This document shows, piece after piece, positions 12,058-22,946 of a DNA stretch of 64,000 bases. This DNA is from Meconema thalassinum (lineage: Eukaryota; Arthropoda; Insecta; Orthoptera; Tettigoniidae). The DNA is taken from positions 159,526,411 through 159,590,410 of the forward strand of contig OX336399.1 of the NCBI GenBank assembly GCA_946902985.2, given 5' to 3'. Each line of letters opens with the position of its first letter. Within the stretch, counting starts at the first letter, position 1. A program made the position numbers and the translations under genes. The notes below the pieces were generated by a model that was given only the letters and a program-made list of their open reading frames with translations, did no database searches and was not told the DNA's origin.

Positions 12058-12640
12058 GAGGCGTCAAACGAAGAGCAAAGAGGTTTTGTTCGGTTTCTGA
12101 CAGCAGAAGGAGTAGGGGAACAGACATTCATCACCGAATGTCACAAGTGTACGGCAAACACTGCATGTCCCTTACAAGGGTCAAGGGGTGGCACAAGCGC
12201 TTCAGGGAAGGACGGGCGTCGTTAGTCTATGATGCCCGGTCTGCCCCCCCCCCGTGCATTACCGATGACAACGTCCAGCTGGTTCATGCACTCATTACCC
12301 AGGCCCGCAGAGTGACAGTGAACGCCATAGCCGCCATGGTCGCTCCACGACAATGCACAACCTCATACGGCCAACACAGTCGCGGCACTCCTGCAGAAAT
12401 TCAAATGGGAGGTTCTCGGCCACCCTCCATACAATCCAGACCTCTCTCCCTGTGATTAGGCCATGTTTGGTCTCCTGAAAAGGGCTCTGCGGGGCCAACG
12501 ATTCACTTCGGACGCCGACGTCCAGCTGTACGTGCGGAACTGGTTCACATCACAGCCCAGGGAATTTTGAGACAGCCATTCACCGCCTCATGTCACTGTG
12601 GGACAAGTGCCTCAACAGCCAGGGCCAATACTTCTAACAT
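12058..12640 (+). pseudogene. Mariner transposase, internally deleted
   Basis: The N-terminal part appears as EQRGFVRFLTAEGVGEQ and, after a frameshift, GKHCMSLTRVKGWHKRFREG (12138 onward), then ITDDNVQLVHALIT. This is the paired helix-turn-helix region of SETMAR-like mariner transposases. The region with the first two catalytic Asp residues is missing. The C-terminal part resumes near 12400 with HPPYNPDLSPCD-type sequence holding the third Asp, then FGLLKRALRGQRF. Several stops interrupt it. The transposase would bind its TIRs and cut and paste the element, but this copy cannot make it. Confidence 0.7.
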
Positions 12641-13400
12641 ACAGGCATGACGAATAGAAGGAGAAAGTGAGAAGACTCCTGAAGTTCAAGCGCACCCCGC
12701 CAGGCAGCGCTAGAGTGGGTAAGTTCCACACTGGCGGGGTCAGCTGGTATAAGGGATGGTGCTAAGGGAAACGAATTACTTTGTAACTAGTACTCTTTTA
12801 AAAAATAATTAGCTGTTACAATTAAAATAGCACGGCAGGGCACAATGGAAAATATAATTCATGGAAATAAGAACTACGGTCTTCATTACATGTTACGGAA
12901 CGCACAGATTCCTGGAGTATAGAGAAACAGATAAAAAACACGGCTAATCCCCAGCATATTAAAACAAGCACACATAAACTATTTAAAGTAACTCTCTACT
13001 TACCAATTCATTTTGTCGGCTACGGTACTGAACTTTCGAAAGCTTGCGTGAAGACTTGGCAGATGTTCGAGATTGCAAATCTCGGCGGATTTCCTTCGTT
13101 CTGAAGATGAATCGGCACCCAAAATAAACAAGTCTAGGGATAATATCCATGACACGCTGAAGACAGCAGCCAGCTCCTGAATGATCAACTGAAATTGTTC
13201 CTTTGGAATCGATACAATCATAAATATTTCGCTCCACATCGATTTTGAGTTTAATTTTCCGGTAATTACTTTCTCGGCCTGGAAAAGAATGCCACATACA
13301 CTTCTCGAAGGACGTGTTAGATACACTTCATTGTTCATCTTAGGGCACCTTTTTTAGTTTCTTTGTTGCTTTCTCTTAGCAACAATTTAGTCGTATTTCC

Positions 13401-13452
13401 GTTTATTCCTGATGAAGAAAGACATGGTTTCTTTCGAAACGCGTCGAGTTTG
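13401..13452 (+). ncRNA. Hammerhead ribozyme-like motif (type D)
   Basis: CTGATGA (13409-13415) is followed by one extra A and a 6-bp stem II (GAAAGA/TCTTTC). Next come GAAA (13436-13439) and a palindromic ACGCGT stem III, with GTC cleavage expected after 13445. Stem I is four pairs (ATTC with GAGT, one G-U). The core matches the hammerhead consensus except for the extra A. No Penelope coding sequence is recognisable next to it. Confidence 0.7.
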
Positions 13453-14023
13453 AATAAATAAAACACGGCATAAGCCCAAGATTCTACATTATGGATAAAA
13501 TGGTATTAGTTGCGTTTGACATTAACCATACCGTACATAAAACATCACAATAAATTGGTTGAAAAACTGAATCCAGATAGCTTTAAAACCCATCATTTTG
13601 CACCAAATTATACAAAAGTTATTGTGAAGTTATGAATGCATTTACGGTAGCACTGCCGGAGACGTAATCGGGCTAGGCTATTGCGTTTTTAAATTAGCTC
13701 CCTTTTCAGGGTTTTTAGGTTTTAAGTGCGAATAGTTCGTTTAATAGTTGTAAAAGAGTAAGGAGAGTATGTTTTGTGTAGGTTTTGAGTTGAATTAAAG
13801 TTTATGTCGAACTGAGAAGTGAATTTGGTATAGCTTAAAGTGTACGTTTTTTGGTCTGATCTGTTTCCTCTCAATTTGGTTAATTAAAGCTTAATAATTG
13901 AGTTTAAATACCGGTTTGGTGACCCATCGTCCCAGGCAAGCCGGTAACACCTGTAACTACTCAGGCAGATAGCTCACTTAGTCGTAATTTGGAAGTTATT
14001 GTGAAGTTATGAATGCATATGCG

Positions 14024-14989
14024 ATGATGATGATGATAATTGTTGTTTTAAGGGGCCTAACATAGAGGTTATCGGCCCCTGATGAAATCAAATGGCGTGA
14101 AATGAAAGAATGAAGATAAAAAACAGCTCACTGCTATGGATGAAACGAAAATGGTTTAGATAAAAAAAAGACAATGAGTCCCAACAACTATGCCTTATGT
14201 AGCAGGGAAAATACTTACAAAAAGGAATTCAGATTGAAACTACTCACCAAATGGAGAGCGGTAATACGTACATAAGGGAATTTTGAACGAAAATACTCGA
14301 AAAGGAATAGATTGAAAAATACGCACAAAATGTAAGTTAAGTCCAAAATACGTGCAAAATGCAACGTACAGTCGAAATACCTACAAAATGCAAGTGAAAT
14401 CAAAATACTTACAAAATGCAAATGAGATTGAAAATACGCACAAAATGTAATGGAGATTCAAAATACCCACAAAATTGCAATTGAGACTTAACTACTTGAA
14501 CAAAGCGGGGTAGGTTGAAAATACAAAATGCAATTGAAATTCAAAAAACTAACAAAAGCCCCGTCCCGGATATTGAAAGACATACTAAAAAGCAATTTAG
14601 ATTGTCAATCCTTACAAAATGCAATTGAGATTGAAAAACACACACAAAATGCAATCTAGATCGAAAAGACTTACAAAATGCGACGTAGATTAAAAATACC
14701 TACCAAAAAATCCTAAAAGGGAATTTAGATACACGGGGAACCAAGTAACAAAAACAGTGCGGGAATCTGAAAGAGAAAAGGAAATATAAGGAAAAGAGGA
14801 GAGGATTATGAGGAGAGGGGAGGGGAGAGAGGAGAGGGTCAGCCCCAAAGGGAAGGGACAAAAGGGGAAAACGGACCCAGCTCAGGAATCCCTCGGGGTC
14901 GCCAACTCCCGAACTCACCAGCCGGAAGCCCCTGAGGGTGTAGAATTATCTAGGGTGCACAGGAACTGGTGGGGCTACATACACCCTGA
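14024..14989 (+). mobile_element. 966-bp insertion of unnamed repeat, 12-bp target duplication
   Basis: It is flanked by perfect copies of AATGCATATGCG (14012-14023 and 14990-15001). The neighbouring tandem copy at 13634 shows the uninterrupted site. It begins (GAT)n then TTGTTGTTTTAAGGGGCC...GGCCCC, a hairpin-forming head found alone at 47385 and 51030. It goes on through a diverged minisatellite and a purine-rich tract. There are no TIRs and no coding sequence. The long duplication suggests target-primed retrotransposition, perhaps a SINE-like parasite. Confidence 0.75.
14211..14735 (+). repeat. Diverged minisatellite, roughly 30-35 bp unit
   Basis: A unit close to ACTTACAAAATGCAATTGAG recurs about fifteen times with variable spacers. 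It explains the several short open frames on both strands here, which are not genes. It lies within the 966-bp insertion. Confidence 0.7.
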
Positions 14990-15572
14990 AATGCATATGC
15001 GGTAGCACTGCCGGAGACGTAATCGGGCTAGGCTATTGCGTTTTTAAATTAGCTCCCGTTTCAGGGATTTTAGGTTTTGAGTGCGAATAGTTAGTTGAAT
15101 AGTTGTAAAACAGTTGGGAGAGTATGTTTTGTATAGGTTTTAACTTGTATTATGGCTTATGTCGAGCTGAGAAGTGAATTTGGTTTAGCTTAAAGTGTAG
15201 TTTTTTGGCCTGTTCTGTAGCCCGGATTTATTAAGTTTATTGTGCTGCTGGCGTGATTAAAAGCTGTAGGATTTGATGTAGAGTGCTAGGATTGCGTGGG
15301 GGAAGTGTTGGTGAGAGGGAGAGGAGTGAGGGGATGGGTTTATGGAGTTGTTGCTTGTTTTTCAACTGCTGTTTTTTGATGGCGTGCTTGTAGTGCCGAC
15401 AACCCTGGTACAGGTTGATGGAGATTATCGCTTGCAGTGCTTGTAGCGGCGGGACCCCAAACTACCGTGCTATAATGGCGGAGTCCTCACACTAGTTCCT
15501 TCTATTCGTCATGATACAGGTACTGGTTTCTGTAATTATGCCTCCGGCTTGTTACTTTTTGAACGCACCTTA

Positions 15573-16130
15573 ACACTAACCGGCATAATAAGCGAAACAC
15601 TACGTATATCAGACAAAGCTCAATGTTTGACCGTTTTAAACCTGGTATACGGTAAATTGAATGTTGTGACTTTGCAGGGATATGGCAATGTGCCGTGATT
15701 TAATTAGCTCATTTGAGAAGTTTCAGCGCAACAATTGATAAACAATATTGATCGTGACAATCGCAACACCAATGCTACCGTTTCCCGCCTTGGGACAACA
15801 ATAACCACAAACAGCAGTGAATTCTCGTGCCTCGTATTTTTGTGAACATTACGGTTTGTCTACAACATTTCGTAATCATACAGTGCAACAGGTCAGAGGC
15901 CAGTACGATGGATTCCAGATTTCAACATTTCCAAATTCGTGTTTGTGCACTGTTGTGATTGTCATGATCAATAATGTTTATCATTTATTGTGCAAATTAG
16001 GGTAATTAACTTATGATACATTGCTATATTATTGTAATGTCATAGTATATGATTACAAGGTTTGGAACGGTCCAACATTGAGTTTAGTCTCAAATTCATA
16101 GTGTTTCGCTTTCTTTGCCGGTGAGTGTAT
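15573..16130. other. No recognisable gene
   Basis: Unique-looking AT-rich sequence. The 62-residue frame at 15817 has no recognisable features. Confidence 0.4.
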
Positions 16131-16136
16131 ATTTTC

Positions 16137-16331
16137 ATTTTGGCAAACAAGCTTATAATTTCTTATTGTTTCTTCTACTGCAGAGGTGACAATGCGAGTG
16201 CAATTTTGTGTTCGAAGGTATCAACGACAATGCCCTAGTATGATTAATGTCATTGACGCCTTCAACCACAAAATGGCATCCGCATTAACATCACTGCAGT
16301 AGAAGAAATAATAAGCTTGTTTGCCAAAATC
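16137..16331. mobile_element. Short foldback element (MITE-like)
   Basis: Left arm 16137-16182 (TTTTGGCAAACAAGCTTAT through TTCTTCTACTGCAG) is repeated inverted at about 16294-16331, around a 110-bp centre. The arms hold no gene. Target duplication is not clear. It adjoins the 3' tail of the LINE at 16346. Confidence 0.6.
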
Positions 16332-16345
16332 AATTTGCAGTATAT

Positions 16346-18240
16346 TATCATCATCATCATCATCATCTTGTACAGTTTCCAGCCCCAGGCTGGGTCTGTT
16401 TGGAACATAAGCCTCGCCAGTTAGTCCTTTCTTTCCACCAGCTCTCCGCTGTTACTCTGGTCCAGTCCTCGCCTCTCTTCTTGACACATTCCTCCACTCC
16501 TTTCAGCCATCTATCTCTTGGTCTTCCCCTTGGTCGTTACTTCTGCATCTCATGTATCCTCTTGGGAATCTTCTTCTCATCCATTCTCTTCAAGTGTCCA
16601 TACCACCTCAGTCTTGATGTCTCAATCCTACCTTGCAAGGGCTCCTCTTTCACCATTTCCCTGACCTTTTCATTTCTCACCCTGTCTCTTCTTGTTACTC
16701 CGATCCTACTTCGCAGGAACTTCATTTCACCTGCCTGTATTCTGCTGATGTCTCTTTTCTTCATTGTCCACGTTTCTGAAGCATAGGTCAGTATCGGGAT
16801 ATAGTAGCTTCTGTATAACACTTCCTTGCTTTTTTGTGGGACATCTTTATTCCACACTAAGCTCCTAATGCTTCTCAGAAATGCTTCTGCCTGTCTGCCA
16901 CGTTCCGTAATCTCTTTGTCATTTCTCCCATTTTCCTCCACTATACTTCCCAAGTACTTGAGACTTTCCACCTTCTTCAGCTGTCCACCTCCAAGTGTTA
17001 TCCCACTCATTGGTCTGTCCTTTTTCCTGGTCGTTAACAGGATCTCACATTTACTGATGTTGAACTTCCATCCGTACTCTCCCACTGTTTCTTCCCAAGC
17101 CTTCAGTTGCTCCTGAATTTCCTTCTCCCTGTTTCCCCAGACCATGAGATCATCTGCGAACACCATTGCTTTAATCTTATCTTCTCCTATCTTTCCTGCT
17201 ATCCGTGTCATTACCTCGTCCATTATCCACAATAAAGAGAAGGGGTGACAGCGCACTACCCTGTTTCAGGCCACTCATTTGTCTGAACCAGTCTGTTCTT
17301 TCCCCTCCAACTTTCACACAACTCACACTTCCACAATACATCTCCTTCACTCTGCCTACAGTCCCTTTTTCCACTCCCATGTTTTCCATTGCTTTCCAAA
17401 ACTTCTCCCTACACACACTATCATAGGCCTTTTCGATGTCCAGGAAGGCCATCAACAGATCCTCTCCAAATTCGTAGTGGTGTTCCTGGAGCTGTCTCAC
17501 TGAAAATATGAGATCCACTGTTGATCTCCCAGGTCTGAATCCATACTGCTCCTCTCTCAATTTTCTCTCCACTTTGGCTCGTATTCTACTTTCTAATATC
17601 TTTTCATATATCTTGGCACAGTGAGGTATGAGTTTGACTCCCCTGTAATTTCTGCTTCCTTTCTTAAATATTGGGACAATTAATCCTTTCTTCCAATCTT
17701 CTGGGGTCTTTTTCTCCTTCCATATCACCCTCATCACACGGTACAGCCACTGTTTCCCAACCTCCCCTGCTGCCTTCACCATTTCAACACTCACTTCATC
17801 CACACCCGGTGCCCTTCCTCCTTTCATCTTGTCTATAGCCATCTCCAGTTCTCTCCAATTCAGGTCCTTTTCCATTCCTGTGTTGTCTTCTCCATCTTCC
17901 AATACATTGTCTTCCTCCCTATGACCATTTGGATTCAGCAAATCCTCAAAGTACTCTTTCCACACTGTCTTGAGTGTTTCTTTGTTGTGTACCTCATTTC
18001 CGTTTTTGTCCATCATTACCACATCCTGTCGCAGACCTCTTCTCTTACTTTTGACCATCCCATAAAGTACTTTCTTATTTCCTCTGCTGTCTTCCTCCAT
18101 CATCTCTGTCCACTTTACCATCCACCTCTTCCTCTCCTCTGCGACAATCTTGTTTGCTTCTTTCTTCTTTATCTTATGATCTTCCCTTGCCAGATATTGT
18201 AACAAATCTAATTTGTTCTTTTTTAACATTTCTATATTTT
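16346..18240 (-). mobile_element. RTE-like LINE, 5'-truncated, with (ATG)n 3' tail
   Basis: The minus strand carries RT and the C-terminal tail and ends in a short trinucleotide repeat (16346-16366), as RTE-type LINEs do. It begins abruptly at about 18240 inside the RT-proximal linker, so the apurinic-type endonuclease is missing. At nearly 1.9 kb it is the longest LINE copy in the window. Related tails occur near 33.5, 37.8, 39.5 and 51.3 kb. Confidence 0.8.
16537..18229 (-). pseudogene. LINE reverse transcriptase, frameshifted
   Basis: Two overlapping frames, 18229-17177 (350 codons) and 17256-16537 (239 codons), make one RT with a frameshift near 17230. In the first are KKGSRNYRGVKLIP (about residues 190-202), FRPGRST (231-237), the first catalytic Asp in AFLDIEKAYD (Asp264) and LKQGSALSPLLF (321-332). 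In the second is the FADD catalytic box (33-36), then KYLGS, a TYASETWTM block and RLRWYGHLKRM. A further shift at about 16537 precedes the GRP..W tail. The enzyme would copy LINE RNA at a nicked target. The breaks make this copy inactive. Confidence 0.85.
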
Positions 18241-19596
18241 TAAGAACATTTTAAACATTAATAATGATACCGGTAGTCAATAAGTTTTATATATACTAGG
18301 TAAGTTTTTATTTAGTTCTATAGAAATACGAAAGATTACACTGTAATCTTTCAATTTTAGCCACAAGATATCTTCAACCAGAGAAGCCATTTGTAACTTT
18401 GAAGATACAAAAAATAAGTAAAAATGAATATTCTGCCTCATAAATGGCCTTTCTTTAAACATTGAGCAAATGAAATAATTAGTTGTAATGTAAATGAACA
18501 AATCCACCTTCTTGAAACTCTTATCTCCGGGCGTGTGCAGATATTCTGAAAGGACTGGCTCGTACATAGGCCTTACCAAACCTCCTATAAACTAATAATG
18601 ATGTAGGAAGATTTACAGGCATCTAACTAAAAAGAAACTATCCTATGTAAATTTACTCTATATTCTGAAGCTGCCTACAAGAAATGCAATTAAAAGATAT
18701 AATATAATAAAATAATAATATTTAAGCTGGTATTCACATTACCGGTAATGCCGTCGTCTGCCGTATATGTCTAGTTCATTTCTACACCACTATGAAGCTG
18801 TTCAGCCATGCCTTTATATTTCATCACCATCACGGTCTTCTTCATCGTTGCACAATTATTTGCATAGGTATTAGCACTACTGTGATTGTGGCATAACAGC
18901 CAGAACCCAATCACATGATACCCTCCATACTAAAACAAATCGAAGGTACCGTACAGTCTTCAAGCTTTTAGCTTTCCGTTGAAACACGAAGCACTCAGCT
19001 CAAGAGAGAGACACTCCCCAACCAGTCATCTCAATGTCTAGAGGAAGAATCAACTCCAGCAGTGCCCTCAGTCTGAATGCTACAGCCCGTCCCTCAAGCC
19101 ACACCTCAGACCAGGGAGTCCTTCTCAGAAGCGCTCGTTGTTATATCTTTGTCTCCCCAAGCCACTCATAGCACTTGCTCGGCCGTTTCCTCATCACCCG
19201 CCGGGGTGAGCGAGCATACCTGCTTGAGACAATAGTGTCCATGAAGTGCTGCCTTCTGCACGTGTGACCAGAACATGAACCTGACTCCTGGTTCAGTGGT
19301 CTGAACATCATCAATAAATATACTTATAAAACATAGGATAAGAGCTAGCTTCAGAATCTTGTCAAAAGTGACCTAAAATACATTGAATAATTAATAATAA
19401 AAAGTATACGTATATGATAATAGTAATAATAAAAATGATACTGCATCTCCTGCAGACGTGTCCAATGCAATTGAACACGTTGCCAACACGATAACATAGA
19501 TATAAAGAAATAATAAACCCACTAGCCTACATTAAAACCTATCATGGGAAACTCATAAAATATAGGTTACAACGCTACCAGATAGTGACACCCTTC
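18241..19596. other. No recognisable gene
   Basis: About 1.35 kb of unique-looking sequence between the LINE and the LTR element. It contains only short A/T repeats and no open frame of note apart from a featureless 100-codon frame on the minus strand (18277-18579). Confidence 0.4.
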
Positions 19597-19600
19597 ATAC

Positions 19601-20913
19601 TGTAACTTGTTTTTCGAGGGGTTTTTGTGCAACTGGCATAAGTCAGTAGGAAGCCATTCTATATTTATTTACGCGGCAAATTGTTCAGCCAAGAGAATTT
19701 TTCATGTTAATTTATTATTATTATTATTAATTTATTATAATTTTTATTAAGATATTTTCGGAGCATTTTATAAAAATTATAAGCATACAGATAGGTTTTC
19801 TATGTCTTAGAAAACGCTATCAAGCAAATTATTACGAACGACAATATCATAGGAAATTATGTGATTGCGGAATTTAACAGAGTTTCGTCAGTTAGGGTAT
19901 ATTATGAGAGACATGAGTCACTGGAAATTCAAATACAAGTTTAATCTTGTCGGGAAGCATGACGCAAGCTTGGGTCGCATCGTCAAGAAAAGGCGAATTG
20001 TTGGAACGGAATACGACTTCCCCTTACCGCCGAGTGTAATGAGGCAGAGAAGGGGAGTAGCGGCGTGCTCAGCCAATCTGTGGAGACGACGTAAGCTGGA
20101 AGACGGCTCCGGAGTGGGGAGCCAACGTGTGCATATATCGTTCGACGCGCCGTGGAACGAGAAGAAGCTGTGTAGAACTTGCCGAGTACGGTTGCAAGTG
20201 CGTGTCGCTCCGATGTTCAGTGGAGTTAGCGACTATCTTTGTGAAACTTAACCGTGGTGGTTGTACGGTTTGGATCCGATGTACGGACCATAGAATTATC
20301 TAATCTACCAGAATATCATCAAATAACGAAGAAGATGGCGACGTCCAGGAGACTGTGGGAAGCACACAGCATCATCCAGTACGAGGGAAATGCTTTAGCA
20401 ATTTCCAGTGGTAAGCGCAAATGAAGCAGAAATACGCAATCTCTCTTTTTTCTTTGTTTTACATTTCATATTTCAGTAACTTCATAGCTTGGAAATAAGA
20501 GTAAAATCAATTTATCAGACTCCGTTTTCACGTAATTTTCTATCGGTAATATTAAAATCTCAACGCTCCAATTTAAATTTTAAACTTATTATTATTATTA
20601 ATTTTGCTATACTTGTTTTATATAATGAATTCATTTCTTTTACAATGCAATCTTTGCTTTCAGTAGGTAGCATTAGATATAGACCAACTCCTTCTCCTGA
20701 TACAATTGTTTGTTGGGTTAATGATCAAATCATACCACGATCTGAGTGAATAGATTCTTGAAGGTGTTCTCCCAGAGCTAGACGTTGTTAAATACAAATT
20801 TAGATTTCAGCATTGCATTGAGGTCTTGGCGCCCATTAAAACAACATAGCTTAGGCAAAGGTCAACAGTTACAATTATCACCCAACAGTTAGGGGCATTA
20901 ATAACCTGCTACA
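19601..20913 (+). repeat. 5' LTR
   Basis: 1313 bp, starting TGTAACTTGTTTTTCGAGG and ending AACCTGCTACA. It contains AAGATGGCGACG and a GT-rich CCAGTGGTAAGC that could be a splice donor (about 20408). The matching 3' copy differs by about ten bases and a 3-bp indel in an ATT run. Confidence 0.95.
19865..20251 (+). other. Open reading frame inside the LTR, function unknown
   Basis: 128 codons, Arg/Lys-rich (KKRRIVGTEYDFPLP, NLWRRRKLEDGSG), ending LCET. The 3' LTR keeps a 115-codon version at 25984-26331 with only a few changes. Because the LTRs are so young, shared openness is not evidence of selection. I recognise no domain. It may be a chance frame across the LTR promoter region. Confidence 0.3.
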
Positions 20914-20915
20914 TT

Positions 20916-20936
20916 TGTCGCCGACAACTTGGGGCT
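20916..20936 (+). promoter_or_regulatory. Putative primer-binding site
   Basis: TGTCGCCGACAACTTGGGGC begins three bases after the LTR, where a tRNA 3' end primes minus-strand synthesis. It resembles TGGCGCC..CGTGGGGC-type sites of other elements but has mismatches. The tRNA is not assigned. Confidence 0.55.
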
Positions 20937-21026
20937 GAAAACCTAATAACATTTGTGGAAGGAGAAGGGTATATATTTCTGTGCCTGTATTTTGGGGGTT
21001 ATTTGTCTGTATCAGTGTATATCATT

Positions 21027-22946
21027 ATGGGGGATGAGAAAGAAAGACAGATGAGGTTACGTAGTGGTCATCAACGGGAGAGTGATGATACGAGCAGTAT
21101 GTCGAGTGATGGTAGTACCGGGGTAGCGGAGGTAAATCCCGATACTGAAACAGGGAGTGTAGGCGGCCAACCAGAATTAAAGACTTTACTTCTCGAGTTC
21201 ATGTATCAGAACAAAGTTAGTAGTGATGCCTTAAATGCAAAGTTAGAACAGAATAATGCAAAACTGGAACAAAACAACGCTAAATTAGAACAAAACAGTA
21301 GGGAAAATAAAGAAAGTACAGATGCCTTAAATGCTAAATTAGAACAAAACAGTAGGGAAAATAGAGAGAGTAATGAAACTTTAAACGCCAGATTAGAACA
21401 AAACAGTAAGGAAAATAGAGAGAGTAATGAAACTTTAAACGCCAGATTAGAACAAAACAGTAAGGAAAATAGAGAGAGTACTGAAACTTTAAATGCTAAA
21501 TTAGAACAAAACAGTAGGGAAATGAGTGACAAATTCGAACTGATTAGAGGTGAGATCAGGGGGGTGATGAAAGAAAAGGCTAAAGAGATTATTGCAGATG
21601 TAGACAGAAAATTAGGAAAAGTACAGGAGGAGTTGGAAATTAGAATCAGTACACAGGCTGAAAATTTAAAAGAACTAGTGCAACTGGAAACACAGCAGGC
21701 CAAAAAGCAATTGGGGGGAGAAATTGACAAAATTCAGGTAGCAACTAAAGAGGTTAAGGAACAGCTGGGGGGTAGAATTGAGAAAGTCCACTCACAAATA
21801 GTTGCAGAAGTAAATGATTTAAGAGAGAGTAATAGAGAGAGCATTAGCAAGATTGAGGAGAAACAAGCAAAGCTATATGATAAAGTAGAAGAATCAGAAG
21901 GAAACATTAAATTAACAGTAAACAGTATTGAGAGGAAGGCTGAGGAGAAAATCGCAGAAATAGAGTTAAAATTAAAAGCTAGGATCAGGCAAGAAAATAG
22001 TCAGAATAGGCCAGTTTTTGTGAATAGCACACACAGGGAGGTAGAACTGGGTAAGTTCAGCAATCGACAGGGGTGCCCAATGGAGTTCATGAACACTATA
22101 GAAAATAAATTCGGGGAGAGGTTGGAAAATGGTAGTATTGAGTGGTGCCAGGTAGTTGAAATTTTAGAACAAGTGTTTGTGGGGGAAACGAGGAATTGGT
22201 TTGCTGTCTACAGAGACAAGTTTACTGATATGAATGATTTTAAAATGAAATTCTGTGAAAAGTTCTGGAATGAGGTTATTCAGTCGCAGCATCGTGAGGG
22301 AGTAGTGTGTGGTAAATATAACCCTAAAGGAAGCTCCACCATGACCGAATACTTTTTAGGGCAGGTATTAGTGTGTAAATATCTGGATGGGTTGAAGGAG
22401 GAAAGTGATGTGGTGAGGTTGCTACTTAGGCACTTTCCCTATAGGATCAAGGAGGCTGCTTGTATCCAGAATGTAAAGACTATATCACAAGTAGAAAATT
22501 TGTTAAGCACATTTGATGCACTATGGAGAGGGGGTTATGAGGACAATTTCAATCGGAACCAGGGTAATAATAATAATAGACCTAATGAAGCCAGGCATCA
22601 AGAAGTTCAAGGGAACGGTGGCGAAGGGGCCAACGCTCAAAATAGAAATAATAATAATCAGCTAAATCAGAACAGAGGAAATGGCTATGGTAATCAGTAT
22701 CAAGGGAGTAACAATGATTACAGGGGAAATCAAGGGAGAAACAATGATTTCAGGGGAAATCAAGGGAGAAATTATAATGACAATAATTACAACCAGAATA
22801 GGGGTCAAGGAAGAGGACAGCCTAGTGGTAGTAATATACAGCCAAACAATGACAACACAGCCCAGAACAACCAGACCAGTTCAGTAGTTAGTAGTACTAC
22901 GGCCAGCTGTAGCGGTTCTTTAAACGCGAACCAGGCTGCGAAGTAA
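21027..22946 (+). CDS. gag: Gag-like structural protein with tandem coiled-coil repeats
   Basis: The frame is open from 20955. I prefer the Met at 21027 (MGDEKERQMRLRSG), because the upstream 24 residues are hydrophobic and unlike a Gag start. That gives 639 residues. The first half is a long charged coiled coil built on an 18-residue unit, LNAKLEQNSRENRESNET, repeated four times as perfect 54-bp DNA periods from 21327. The centre (from about 22060) has the helical capsid-like block with WCQVVEILEQVF and YRDKFTDMNDF. The C-terminus is Asn/Gly/Arg-rich with repeated RGNQGRNNDF and no CCHC zinc knuckle, so RNA binding would rely on the basic Gly/Asn tail. Gag assembles the particle that carries the RNA. 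A TTTAAAC slip site lies 20 bases before the stop. Confidence 0.85.
   Translation: MGDEKERQMRLRSGHQRESDDTSSMSSDGSTGVAEVNPDTETGSVGGQPELKTLLLEFMYQNKVSSDALNAKLEQNNAKLEQNNAKLEQNSRENKESTDALNAKLEQNSRENRESNETLNARLEQNSKENRESNETLNARLEQNSKENRESTETLNAKLEQNSREMSDKFELIRGEIRGVMKEKAKEIIADVDRKLGKVQEELEIRISTQAENLKELVQLETQQAKKQLGGEIDKIQVATKEVKEQLGGRIEKVHSQIVAEVNDLRESNRESISKIEEKQAKLYDKVEESEGNIKLTVNSIERKAEEKIAEIELKLKARIRQENSQNRPVFVNSTHREVELGKFSNRQGCPMEFMNTIENKFGERLENGSIEWCQVVEILEQVFVGETRNWFAVYRDKFTDMNDFKMKFCEKFWNEVIQSQHREGVVCGKYNPKGSSTMTEYFLGQVLVCKYLDGLKEESDVVRLLLRHFPYRIKEAACIQNVKTISQVENLLSTFDALWRGGYEDNFNRNQGNNNNRPNEARHQEVQGNGGEGANAQNRNNNNQLNQNRGNGYGNQYQGSNNDYRGNQGRNNDFRGNQGRNYNDNNYNQNRGQGRGQPSGSNIQPNNDNTAQNNQTSSVVSSTTASCSGSLNANQAAK
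21327..21542 (+). repeat. 54-bp tandem repeat within gag, four units
   Basis: TTAAATGC/TTAAACGC starts recur at 21327, 21381, 21435 and 21489, exactly 54 bases apart. Each encodes one 18-residue coiled-coil unit. The long minus-strand frame here (21206-21730) is a by-product of this periodicity. Confidence 0.9.
22919..22925 (+). promoter_or_regulatory. -1 ribosomal frameshift slippery heptamer TTTAAAC
   Basis: T TTA AAC sits in the gag frame (TCT TTA AAC GCG), matching the X XXY YYZ rule exactly. The -1 frame is open from 22913, past the gag stop at 22944-22946, into the protease. Only a short CGC/GCG stem is obvious downstream, so a pseudoknot is not demonstrated. Confidence 0.8.

Larger units (their letters stand above)
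13618..15215 (+). repeat. 377-bp tandem duplication, second copy interrupted
   Basis: The sequence from GTTATTGTGAAGTTATGAATG (13618) restarts at 13995, giving a 377-bp period. The second copy is broken after 14023 by an insertion and resumes at 15002 with GTAGCACTGCCGG, continuing to about 15215. The copies differ at several scattered positions, so the duplication is not recent. No protein is encoded. Confidence 0.8.
11838..15570 (+). mobile_element. Mariner-type element expanded by insertions (composite)
   Basis: The ends are inverted repeats, starting AGGTGCGTTCAAAAAGTAAC at 11838 and matching the reverse complement ending at 15570 for over 30 bp. TA flanks both (11836-11837 and 15571-15572). 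Near the left end is a broken mariner transposase. The middle holds unrelated DNA, including a 377-bp tandem duplication and a 966-bp insertion. The ends may instead belong to two separate copies: the motif TGACGAATAGAAGGA occurs near 12650 and, inverted, near 15510. Confidence 0.5.

Noticed and set aside
12983..13338. Overlapping 104- and 112-codon minus-strand frames
   Set aside because: No recognisable domain or splice context, and no second copy to compare with. Treated as chance.
21206..21730. 174-codon minus-strand frame rich in FSLLFCSNLAFK repeats
   Set aside because: It is the antisense shadow of the 54-bp gag repeats.
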